This document shows, one piece after another, positions 1-10,595 of a stretch of 64,000 nucleotides of DNA. This DNA comes from Daphnia pulex (lineage: Eukaryota > Arthropoda > Branchiopoda > Diplostraca > Daphniidae). The notes beneath the pieces are model-generated. The model was not told the DNA's origin. It saw only the letters and a list, made by a program, of their open reading frames with translations, and made no database searches. The position numbers and the translations under genes are program-made. Position 1 is the stretch's first letter, and the number at the start of each line of letters is the position of its first letter. The stretch lies in contig NC_060022.1 of the NCBI RefSeq assembly GCF_021134715.1, positions 4,903,001-4,967,000 of the forward strand. Reading direction: 5' to 3'.

Positions 1-900
1 GTCGATGGCAGTAAAATTCTCCTTCCGGATGAATATGATTTCCTTGTTGTATTCCGCCGTTTCGAGACCCAAAACAAGTTGGTGTCTGTCGGAGAGGATT
101 ACGTGGATCAAGTTGAAAAATTTCGGCTCTATTTGATTCAATGCATGCAAGAAATGGACCAACAGTTGGCCGGAGAGGAACTTGGATTTCAGTTTGTCGA
201 TTCCGAAATGCGACGGGTCTGTCTCAACATTCGATTGACTTGGCGGGGTAAACAATCGTCAAAAAACAGTGTTTTTCGCGGTTTAGCCATTAGCGTCGAT
301 TTGACGCCAGTTTTCCACTTCATCGGATGGGAAAATCAAAGTGGATTTCGACCACTTCGCCCGCTAGAGTCGCTGCCCCAGTGGTTTCAACGCGATCAAA
401 CTGTTGAACATTTTCGACCGGTAAATAATAATGCAAAATATTATCGCAAAAATTATTCTCATAGCATTGATAAAATATTTTTAAAATTTCAGCTTCATAA
501 TTGCCTGACAATACCCCCGTGCGCTGCGACGATGGAGGCCCGCTGTCTGAGTCATTCATCTCACTGGCTGTTTCAATATTGTCTAAAACTTTTGAAACTG
601 ATTGTCCAGAGTGAATACATCATCCAGGACGAACCTACACCCAATTCGCATTTTCTGAAAGTGGCTCTACTCAAATACATCGACGAAAAAGGTCCCCCAG
701 TTCAACGTCAAGACGTGGCCCGATATGTGGCTGGAATCTGCCGCAAATTGCAGGACACGGACTGGCGTTTCAGAATTGATGATTTTGTAGCTGATGTCTT
801 GATGCCCTCGCCTGTCGTTACTATCAAGAAAGAACTTTTATCAATTTTGGATAGAACTCGTTGTTCTTCTTTTCTATTCCATGATTGTACTTTACTTTAA
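1..900 (+). CDS. Mab-21/cGAS-like nucleotidyltransferase, 3' part
   Basis: Partial gene whose 5' end lies off the window; reading frame 1 is open from base 1. Codons 11-13 read E-Y-D in the context PDEYDFLV, the h[DE]h[DE]h metal-binding motif of the Mab-21/cGAS nucleotidyltransferase fold. The third acidic residue is the Asp in ISVDLTP at bases 298-300. The C-terminal half has the helical Mab-21 signature (a WLFQYCLKLLK-like helix, then SHFLKVALLKY). A 72-bp in-frame GT-AG intron (421-492) probably interrupts the frame, so the uninterrupted translation across it is misleading. All three metal ligands are present, so the protein could synthesise cyclic dinucleotides like animal cGAS-like receptors; ligand and product cannot be read from sequence. 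The HCCC zinc thumb of vertebrate cGAS was not seen. A non-catalytic Mab-21 relative is the alternative. The stop is at 898-900. Confidence 0.8.
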   Translation, partial: VDGSKILLPDEYDFLVVFRRFETQNKLVSVGEDYVDQVEKFRLYLIQCMQEMDQQLAGEELGFQFVDSEMRRVCLNIRLTWRGKQSSKNSVFRGLAISVDLTPVFHFIGWENQSGFRPLRPLESLPQWFQRDQTVEHFRPVNNNAKYYRKNYSHSIDKIFLKFQLHNCLTIPPCAATMEARCLSHSSHWLFQYCLKLLKLIVQSEYIIQDEPTPNSHFLKVALLKYIDEKGPPVQRQDVARYVAGICRKLQDTDWRFRIDDFVADVLMPSPVVTIKKELLSILDRTRCSSFLFHDCTLL

Positions 901-1678
901 CAGTTTTCATGTTGTTGTAATCGAATGCGCATTATATAAAAGGGTGATATATTTTTTCGGTCCTTTGTTGGTTTTGTGATTCATTTGGGCATTTAGTATT
1001 TTCTATCTTGTCAAGTTGCCATGATTGATAAAATTATCGGTTTGTGTCAATACGCCTGCATGACTGCATCAAACTCTTGTCAAATAGTAATTGGTTATAA
1101 CTGGATAAATCTATGTAAAACACGTATTCCAATTCGCTTATCTATTTTGAAAATAGCTATGAGCCCTATGACATTGGGTAGACAATTCACATTATTATCA
1201 AAAGGATTTGAACTTAGCAAAACAACCCTGAAACAAACTGTGGTTGCACAATGTTGTATAAAATAAATAATGGTTGGATTGTAAAGTAATAAATGTCAGA
1301 ATCTTATCCCCGCTTTCTTTCAATTTGTAAACCTTCATCGGGACATCGGAGTTTATGGTTATTTTGTGTGATGACTTTCACTGGGAAATTTAAAAAGTTT
1401 AGACATTTGTCCAGTAGATGGCTTAAATAGAGAAGCGATGAAAAAAAAAGACTAGAATGAAAAAAATCAATTGTAATTGAATTTATATTATAAAATCAAG
1501 CAATAAAATGCATATAATCCTATATTTTATGTTAAAATTAATAACTAGAGAAAAAATCATATTAAATGATGTGCGAAGTTGTGAACAGTGTTTGACATTG
1601 GTGAAAGAAGTGTTTAGGGATGTTCAGGTTTCGGTATGAACAGCTCCAACTTGCCTACAGTCGCGATATCCGATTTGT
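901..1678. other. Intergenic / 3' UTR stretch
   Basis: AT-rich sequence between the nucleotidyltransferase stop and the RpS5 promoter. An AATAAA at about 1262-1267 could be the polyadenylation signal of the upstream gene. An 81-codon open frame at 1021-1266 resembles no protein I know and is probably UTR. Nothing else recognised. Confidence 0.4.
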
Positions 1679-1684
1679 CTTTTC
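1679..1684 (+). promoter_or_regulatory. Candidate 5' TOP motif of RpS5
   Basis: CTTTTC followed by AGCCATTTTCTCGTC looks like the terminal oligopyrimidine start of a ribosomal protein mRNA, which puts such mRNAs under growth-dependent (TOR/LARP1) translational control. A non-coding first exon would run from here to a GT at 1723. The start site is inferred. Confidence 0.4.
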
Positions 1685-1939
1685 AGCCATTTTCTCGTCT
1701 GTGTGCACACCGGACTAACGTGGTGGGTGATTATTTAGCTTTTCCTTTTCACTTTTACATTCCTCATAGTTAATATAACTCATTACCATTTCAAATTGTA
1801 ATTGATTGTCAGTCCGTTTTCCTTGAATGTCGATTGAATGAGTAGATTCATTGCAACATTAAGAGTAACATACAGCCGGTTTCACACGGCGTGCTGTCAA
1901 TATTGCTGAACGTGCTCTCTTCTAATTTTCAGAAACACC

Positions 1940-2946
<1,007 letters not shown>

Positions 2947-3453
2947 CAACAGATTCTGGTACGGTCAGTACCATCGACCCTCCAGAGGTGGTTTTGTGTC
3001 GATCAGTACAATACACAGAATTGCCCAATTAAAATTTTGTTCTGTTTTTCTTTGAAATTACATTGCTGGTTATTTATTGAATGTTGATTAAATGAATCAA
3101 GCATGCTATTATAATGCTTTGTTCGTAGTCTTATTGTGAAGGACTGACATTGCCTTTTGTTTAATCGATCACTTACATTTAATTACGTAGTAAGTCACAT
3201 TTTTTTCATGATTCGAGTATCAACGTGAAGATTGGTTAAGGTGAGGTCTTATGTGATTTCTGTGTTGGTCTACTTTCTCTAAATGACTGCCTAGGTGAAA
3301 TTTCAGGGTCGTTAAAATTCGGTCCAAACGTATTTACGCGTCCCAAGTAAATACTCGCTTTGTCTTTGACCTTATGTTGTCTAAGTTGAAATTTGGTTTA
3401 AGAATGTAGAACAGAACAGACAAATAAAGATAAATAATAGCCAGTATTTTATT
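2947..3453. other. RpS5 3' UTR and spacer to RWDD1
   Basis: Convergent spacer. ATTAAA near 3028 is a plausible RpS5 polyadenylation signal, and AATAAA near 3423 lies just beyond the RWDD1 stop. No coding content seen. Confidence 0.4.
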
Positions 3454-4295
3454 TTAATCACTTCCATCTGACACAAGTTCATCATCTAAACCTAAATCTT
3501 CCAAATCCTGGAACAAGGATTCATCAACATTGACAACTTCTCCACCCTCTTCCAAGAATTTCAAATCAGATTCAATCAGTGATTTGTCAACCATGAACAA
3601 CTCTCTACCAGAGAGCTTCTTATCCTTGTCTTCCTTCTCTGGTTTCTTCAGTGCAGCAATCTCAGCATCAAACTCAGCCTTCCACCGTAGAAAATTCTCC
3701 ACAGTAACAGCAGTACCATGACACTTTTTATTCTCTGCTTCTTCAGCTTCAAGTATTTTACGTTCTGCTTCCTCATCCCGACGCCTAAGCTCAGCATCCC
3801 ATTCATTATTAAGCCACTCATTGGCAGTGGAGACTAAAGAGAATATCCTAGATTTTACAAATCATTAATAAAATAAGTGATAACTTGATGGAAAACTTTA
3901 ACTGTTAAATTCTTACATCACCATTCCTAGATTATCTTCAGCTTCTTTTTCAAGACGGTCTTTCAGTCTTTCCAACTGCTCATCATCCAAACCTACATCA
4001 TCCATGATTTCAATCATTGGAATTTCTTCTGGGTAAGTTGGTGTGTAGGTAAATTTAAGGTCACATGCATAACCGATCCCTTCTTCTTCATCGTGTCCTT
4101 CGGATTTCACTTGCAGTTTAAATTGATGGAATGGCTCCTCTTCCAGAACTGAAAAAGTAGAGAAATTAATTTGTTGGCACAATGCTTTCTTGTATTTAAA
4201 TTACAGTACTTACTTTCCAGTTCATCGGGATAAATTGATTCGAGAGAGAATATCTCGCCCAATTGTTCCTCTTTGTATTGTGAATTTTGTGACAT
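3454..4295 (-). CDS. RWDD1: RWD domain-containing protein 1 (DRG family regulatory protein 2)
   Basis: Exons on the minus strand are 4295-4214, 4148-3917 and 3847-3454, a 235-residue protein. Human RWDD1 is about 243. The N-terminal RWD domain (residues about 1-110) carries the family signature SIYPDEL, the YPEEIP turn and ends in NLGMVMIFSLV. An acidic, charged helical region follows, then the conserved HGTAVTVENFLRWKAEFDAE block and an acidic tail with VDESLFQDLEDL, all matching RWDD1 in order. The family binds and stabilises the developmentally regulated GTPase DRG2 in the cytoplasm. Splice phases 1 and 2 join cleanly. It converges with RpS5 and its start is about 300 bp from CMC1 on the other strand, so the two may share a divergent promoter. 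Confidence 0.95.
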
Positions 4296-4589
4296 TATTA
4301 AATAGGAGAAAACAGTTAATGACGTACTGTTAAATTCTCACATGTCAACATGTGAGAGAGCAGACGACACATTTCCAATATTCGGCTTGCCCAGTAACTA
4401 TCGACATCTATGAGATATTGAAGAGACAGCAAGAAAAGAAAACTTCTTTACGAAATGAAAAAAAATCGTCATGTCTGGGTTAAAAGTCATCGAGTTTTTC
4501 ATCAGTTTTTCTCATTAAAAATTTAAAAAAAATAAATAAATCGATTATTTAGGAAGTTTGCTGAAACAAGATTGTGACTAACAAGTAAC

Positions 4590-5239
4590 ATGGCTCCATC
4601 TACATCTAGAACCAAGGTACTACACATACACAACTCATAATTGGTGGTGAAGCCAGCAGGCCTTGACTTCTTTTTTTATTTCTCTTATGTTATGTTTTCG
4701 AAGTTAACTTCTCTTCCAGTCTTCCACTAAACGGTGTTATCGGGTTGTGATATCATTGACATATAGGTCATCGACTTTGAATTAAATGCGATTATGTCGA
4801 AACAGGAGGAAACGCACAACGCAAAAGGCCCTCATGGGCTCGGTATTATATAATTATATCATTCCATGTTTAACCGGCTCCGTTAATGTATATTCACTTG
4901 GTAATACCTACAGGCGATCCAGATGACAGGACTTTGAGGATTGTCGAAAAAGAAGTTCTTATTCCAAAGATTATGAGAGACAGAGCCAAAATGGAAAAAT
5001 GTGTGCCTGAAGTTGAAGAATTTACAAAATGTTGTTCATCCAGCAATGTGCTGATGGCATATTCATGCCGGAAACAAAATGCAGCCATGCAAGACTGTCA
5101 GACGAGATGGTATAAAGATGAAGTCTTCAAAGAAGAATGCAAGGAAATTTACCTTAAAGAAAGGAGAGAATTCAGACTAACAGGAATTCCCAAGAAACAT
5201 CGTCACAAGGAAACTGAAAATGCAACTAATAGTACCTAG
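4590..5239 (+). CDS. CMC1: COX assembly mitochondrial protein homolog CMC1
   Basis: Twin CX9C protein of the mitochondrial intermembrane space that helps assemble cytochrome c oxidase. Exons 4590-4616, 4806-4842 (37 bp) and 4914-5239 give 129 residues. The pairs C-VPEVEEFTK-C and C-RKQNAAMQD-C are both CX9C, and the flanks match CMC1 (DDRTLR, VLIPKIMR, EFRLTGIPKK). The small second exon encodes GPHGLG directly before DPDD, as I recall for Drosophila CMC1, which supports including it. A second possible start exists: the ATG at 4794 reads MSKQEE in frame into exon 2 without splicing, so the first exon (MAPSTSRTK) may be an alternative. Import would be through the MIA40 disulfide relay. Confidence 0.92.
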
Positions 5240-5530
5240 TCAAATATTGCATGGAGTTGGTGTAAGTTTTTCTTTTCTTTATAAATCACGAAGAATTTAA
5301 AATAAACAATGAAGATGTAGAATAAATTGTATTGATAACTCTGATGATACATTTTAACACAATTGATTGACACCAAATTATGAGCCCATTGCTTCACATC
5401 TGGGAATGTTATAAACCCACTCTACCACCCTATTATGAACTGGGATTGAAAGAGATTAATTGAAAAGGTAACATAGTGTAGACCAGAAAAAATGATGTTT
5501 CATTTTCTCTGGTTCAGCCCATCAATGCAT

Positions 5531-6292
5531 TTACTGGTGGAAATTCTTTGAATTAAAGTTTAATTTCATTCCCTCCAGTGGGCACTTGATGGGATTTTGC
5601 AACCAGTCCTGGCTTTCTTTAGTAGCCGGCTGTTGCAATGTTGCAGTTTGAGCTTGACCTGACGAAGTGTTGCTTTTAAAATTGTGAACAGAATAGCGAT
5701 TGTAAAGTCCCCAAATGGAATTCATCATCTTGTCACAGTACTTTGACGGTGATGGATCTGCATCTGTTGAAATAGATTGAAAAGGTTTGATATGATTAAG
5801 TACATGTTGGTAAAATAAAGTTGTATTACTGGACAACAAGAACCAAATCAAATATTTAAAAAATCTTACATTGGTCATTGCTAAACTTGAAGTTTGTATT
5901 ATTATCTTTCTGACGTTTGCTTCCATTAGTAGTAGCATTTGCAGTGAGGTTCATATTAGCCCTCACTTTCTGCACAGCATGCATCCCAAATGGCATTGAT
6001 GCCATTGTATGCAGCACAACTGGGGACAGAAAAAAAGGAAAACAAGAAACAAAGATCAAATTTTGTTCCCAATACAGGTTATTGAAAATTTTTTATGAAA
6101 TTGAAAAACAATAGCACACTTAAGCAAAGATAATAACCCATTCACTGTTTTAAGAGTTTGGGTAGCAACAGATAAATGAAAAAGTTCCAAGTCCAAACGA
6201 AATCAGGCAAGTACGTGCGTCGAATTACCTGGATCACGAATATCAGCGATGCGAGAAAGGACTAGGTTGTAACTGGCCCCAGTAACACACAT
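5531..6292 (-). CDS. Unrecognised 148-residue protein
   Basis: Three exons on the minus strand, 6292-6229, 6019-5870 and 5763-5531, join with consistent phases to a 148-codon frame. An in-frame TGA lies upstream of the ATG at 6290-6292. I do not recognise the product. The N-terminal third (LVLSRIADIRDP, VVLHTMASMPFGMHAV) is mixed hydrophobic and basic; the middle is Asn/Thr/Lys-rich; the C-terminal part has YCDKMMNSIWGLYNRYSV and ends QDWLQNPIKCPLEGMKLNF. No clear signal peptide or membrane helix. A small mitochondrial or cytosolic protein is possible, but no function is assigned. It converges with CMC1. A start at the internal MASM (second exon) is the alternative. Confidence 0.65.
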
Positions 6293-7605
6293 ATAGAGTT
6301 TATGAAAACTAATGTTGACAAATCTAAATGATCAAATGGAATCACAGATGGAAGCGCTCGGAGTTTGTGCGAGAATAGTTAGTCGAGATATATTTAGAAG
6401 AACAGTTTCAAGGGAAAAATTTCGGGAGTTGAGGGAGCGGAGATTCTAGTCGGGAGGGATGTATGAACGCGACTGCTAGCTTCACGGTTTCGAGACGCCA
6501 AATTAACAACAACTCGAGCTCTTTGAGCTTTGGAACACGATCGATGGATACCATTGGGTAGAGAGACCAGTGCGTCAATGTTTTTATTTTGGTCCTCTGC
6601 GCTATCTGGTGGCAAGTTCTGAACTACTAATTTGGGCATGCAAAGGACTTTTGAGGTGCTTAAATTGTTGATTGCATTAGACGCACTTAAGTGTTATATT
6701 TTTGGGCAAGGGTTGACTCTCTTTAATGAAAACTAATTATCTCGCATATATTATCGTATTTTTTGTTAAATTCATAATGTCAGGAATTAGTTGTAACTTC
6801 AGCCACCAGTGGAAAATCAAACAATGGATGATAGCAGGAAGTTTTATCTCAATTTCGTGAGAGGCCCTGTACTAGTTTCAGAATTTTGAGTACTTGTCTG
6901 TCCTCACGTACACAACACGTAGACCAATTGCCATTGACTGAGAGCATTAACTAACTTTAAATATGCGAAACATTTGCTCCGGGCTAGGAGTTGATCACGT
7001 TGTGTGGACATGTGCAAAACCTCAAACTGATAGTAAAAATATTGAAAATGCCACTGAATGCCACATATCTATCTGGGCTGGCAAGGCCATTCACACATTC
7101 TTCTTTTATGTGTACAAACACAAACATAAATAACCTCATCATTTGGTATATTGTATTGTGAACAAAGACCCATCTAGTCTTATTAGCGGGATTGAAATAG
7201 TTGGCCCGAGAAGCGAAGTTCACGTGATGATAAGAGACTACTGGGCAGTCACGGTTATTTTTGCTTTGGCTTGAGCAGAAATGAAAGGATTTGGACAGGC
7301 GCTCTTTCCTTTGGCTTGCATGTCCATATATAGCTGAACGTGTGGGATCTATCCAAACAATTTGCGTCACGATCCAATAAACGAGGTTTAAGCTTTTGAC
7401 GTCAGTAACAATCAAGTTCAGCAACTGGACGTAATATCTGTGGTTGCCGGACCCCATGTCGGGCGCTCCCAGAATCAGCTGTTCAGCTGTCAATAAATCC
7501 GCCTGCGACGATTAAAAATCGCTGTTTCTGTGTTGTTATAAATAAGGACACTAATCTTTATCGTTATTGTACCACAGTTACCATAAAGAATTGTGTATTT
7601 CAATC
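6293..7605. other. Intergenic between two divergent genes
   Basis: About 1.3 kb between the unrecognised minus-strand gene and WDR37, presumably holding both promoters. Two open frames on the minus strand (6394-6639, and 6984-7493 of 169 codons) show no recognisable domain, start context or splice partner. A CAGCTG pair lies at about 7477-7490 (…CAGCTGTTCAGCTG…), an E-box-like tandem. Nothing else identified. Confidence 0.35.
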
Positions 7606-9635
7606 ATGGCTTCATCAAAGCCGTCCAAAACAAGGAGAATCCGAATGCCTGGAACTCCTCGAGCCTCGGGAAGTGACGATTTCGGTGCTGGATTTTTGTC
7701 CCTTTCGTTTGGTCGTACTGATCCCATGGAAGGCTCTGATCCTGTTTCCATTCTTCCTCCTGCATTTCGTAGTAGGCTTTATGGCCTCTTTAATCAGATT
7801 GAAAGGGAGTTTGAAGCACTCTACTCTGAAAACCTCCTGTGTAAGTAAATTATGCCTATCTGATATTTTTTCTTGGTGATAATTCACATTCCATAAGACT
7901 AATAAAAAGTTATCTTTCTTTCATTTGTGGGTAAAGTGCAAGAAAAAGTTGATTCTTTAAGTGAGAGAACTGATAGAGATGGAATAATAATTGGAGAGAG
8001 AGGTGGATTGGATCAGACTGATTTTGACTCCTTCTTTACTCGTAACTTGTTGAAACAGAAATGTAGGTATTTTTTATCACAATATTTATCAAATGTATTC
8101 TAATTTAATGTGTACTACAGCAAGTACAGGAAGTGCTCAGAAAATGAAGCCCAGTCACCGATTGAAAGCACAAACTAGTAGAATTGTTTCAAGTTTCAAG
8201 GCACCAGCCATCACTTGTGCCCTTTCACGACAATTCCGTGGTCACAGAGATGGCGTTTGGGATGTGACTACTTCCAAAACCTTCCCACTCGTTGGATCGG
8301 CCTCTGCAGGTCTTCGATTCAAAACGCCTTTCAAAAAATTTTAAATAACTCATAGTAATAATTTATAAATTTAAATAATATGCATTTTCAGATGGCACAG
8401 CTTGCATTTGGAGCACAGAGTCTAGCCGTTGTCTTCTTCAATATCAAGGACACAAAGGTTCAGTTAATTCCATGAGGTTTCATCCAACCAAGGATCTCGT
8501 CATGACGGCATCGGGAGATCAGACTTGTCACTTATGGCAAGCTGCAATTTCACCCGAGCAGATGGTATCAAATTTCGTGCTCTTATCTGTTATCGACCAG
8601 ATATATAGTATTTCAATATTTACTGCGCCGTTTTTTTTTTTAGTATTCGCAGCAAAAGGGACTTTCTTCGGAAGAAGAAGTGGAGACGTCCGAGAGAGAG
8701 GATAATCTAGGACCAGCCGATGAAGATTACACACTTCCTGTCGGTCCGTGGGCGACACTGCGTACTCCAGTATGCGAACTCGTAGGTCACACGAACGCGG
8801 TAATTGCAGCTGACTGGATAGCCGGAGGTGAACAAGCTGTCACTGCTTCCTGGGATCGTACTGCCAATATTTGGGATGTAACGACTGGGGAGCTTCTTCA
8901 CCAGCTTGTTGGTATGCGGAAATGTCTTAAACAATCTACCGTTTCCTGTATACTCTATAAACTTTTATTGACATTTAGGACACGACCAAGAACTCACTCA
9001 CACTTCAGCACACCCTATTCAGAGACTGGTCGTCACTGCGTCGAAGGACACAACGTTCCGTCTATGGGATTTCCGTGACCCGATCCACTCGGTTTCTGTA
9101 TTCCAAGGGCATTCAGAGTACGATAATTAAATTTTTAAACTGCTTTATTGGCATTTACAATTTTTTCTCTTCCTTCGTGTTTACAGAGTCGTTACTTGTG
9201 TCACTTTCACCCGAGAAGATAAGGTGGTTTCCGGCTCCGACGACCGGACTGCTAAAGTATGGGACTTGCGAAATATGCGTTCTCCTCTGGCTTCCATTCG
9301 CTGCGATAGTCCTGTGAACAAGGTGTCTGTTTCTCCAACTAACGTTATTGCTGTCCCCCTGGACAATCGTAACGTGCTTCTCTTTGATCTCAACGGCCAA
9401 CGGCTCGCTCGCCTTCCGCGGAGCAATCGCACGGTATGTCTAATCGAAGCCAATAAAGAATGTAATAATCCAAATTTAATTTAATTTGTTTTTATCATAG
9501 GGCCATCGTCGTATGGTGTGCGCCACTGCATGGTCTGAAGAAAACATTAACACTCGCTGCAATCTCTTTACGTGCGGATTTGATCGAATGGTATATGGAT
9601 GGAATGTTCAGCCCAACAAAGAATTGAAAGATTGA
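7606..9635 (+). CDS. WDR37: WD repeat-containing protein 37
   Basis: Eight coding exons: 7606-7840, 7937-8062, 8121-8309, 8392-8564, 8644-8911, 8979-9117, 9187-9433 and 9501-9635, giving 503 residues against about 494 in human. A Ser/Arg-rich N-terminus is followed by the family segment [16 protein letters not shown] (about residues 60-75), which predicts a coiled coil, then the SRIVSSFK block and a WD40 beta-propeller with typical GH…WD ends ([42 protein letters not shown]). The C-terminus [13 protein letters not shown] and LFTCGFDR matches WDR37 closely. Vertebrate WDR37 partners PACS1/PACS2 in trafficking and Ca2+ homeostasis; that role is family knowledge. The stop is only about 180 bp before the next gene's ATG on the same strand. 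Confidence 0.95.
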
Positions 9636-9812
9636 TTATCAACATAGAATGAGTGATCAACATAATATATATAGCATCTCTCTAATCATTTTTTTTTTCA
9701 TTAACGTTGTTGCATTATTTAAAGCACTAAGAATCTTATACAAGTTTTTCCGTGTTTCGATGTTTTGTGTAAAAATCTAACTAAAAGATCCAGCACCAGA
9801 TGTCGCCTGAAA

Positions 9813-10595
9813 ATGTTTACTAAAATGAAAGGACTTGGAGTTCTAATACAAAAATGTTTCAATCACACTTGTGTTCTTCAATATACTCAAGGACAATCAC
9901 CAAAAGCAGGAATACGAGAATACTTTTACTACATCGATCATCAAGGAATGGTAAGTGTGTAAAAATAAAACTATTGAAAATCTATTTGCATCTTGGCTAT
10001 CATTTGAATCTGATGTTGCATAACTATATGGCACTTTATTTCGCTTAGCTGTTTTTGGATGATGCGCGAATTAAGAATTTCACTTCGTGTTACAAAGGTA
10101 CAAATCTTTTAAAAACATTACAGATTTTGTGATTTACAAGAATTTTTAAAAATTATTTCAGAGCTCAAGTTTCTGAATTTTTTCTTTGAACGCCTAAGAA
10201 TCAATGACACTGGAAGCTACCAAAATGAATTTCCCTATCTATCTCCATGTGGAAGGGAGAGAAATTTTGTCCGTTGTGATGATCTACCCATTGTTTTCAC
10301 CAAACTTCAGGTTTTAGAGGAAAAGCTTGTGCTTCCTTACAATTACTGTGGAACCAAACATGTTAATTTTGAACCCAACAAACTGTATATGGGATCTAGT
10401 GGAAGGATCTACCATCCTGGGCCTGAAAAACTCCATGGAATTGGGTTAATCAAATCAAGTTTAGCAATAGAATTAAGTCAAGATTTTACTTTTGGTGCTG
10501 ATGGTCATCCAACCCATTTTAACATGCAAAAGGCAACGTTTGAACTAGACGATAGTCTTAAAACGAATCTGCTTAATCTTGGACGGCCGGAATAA
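9813..10595 (+). CDS. UPF0598 family protein (C8orf82 homolog)
   Basis: Exons 9813-9950, 10049-10097 and 10162-10595 give 206 residues. The family signature YTQGQSP…REYFYYIDHQGMLFLDD…KNFTSCYK is intact, followed by LNFFFERLR, PCGRERNFVRCDD, GRIYHPGPEK and GIGLIKSSLAIELS. I chose the ATG at 9813; translation upstream in frame lacks another ATG. The 25-residue leader is basic with hydrophobic residues and could be a mitochondrial targeting sequence, as suggested for the human protein. The molecular function is unknown in the family. It lies about 180 bp downstream of WDR37. Confidence 0.93.

Noticed and set aside
6984-7493. 169-codon open frame on the minus strand
   Set aside because: Long for non-coding DNA, but no domain, no splice partner and no compositional resemblance to a protein; it lies in the upstream region of WDR37.
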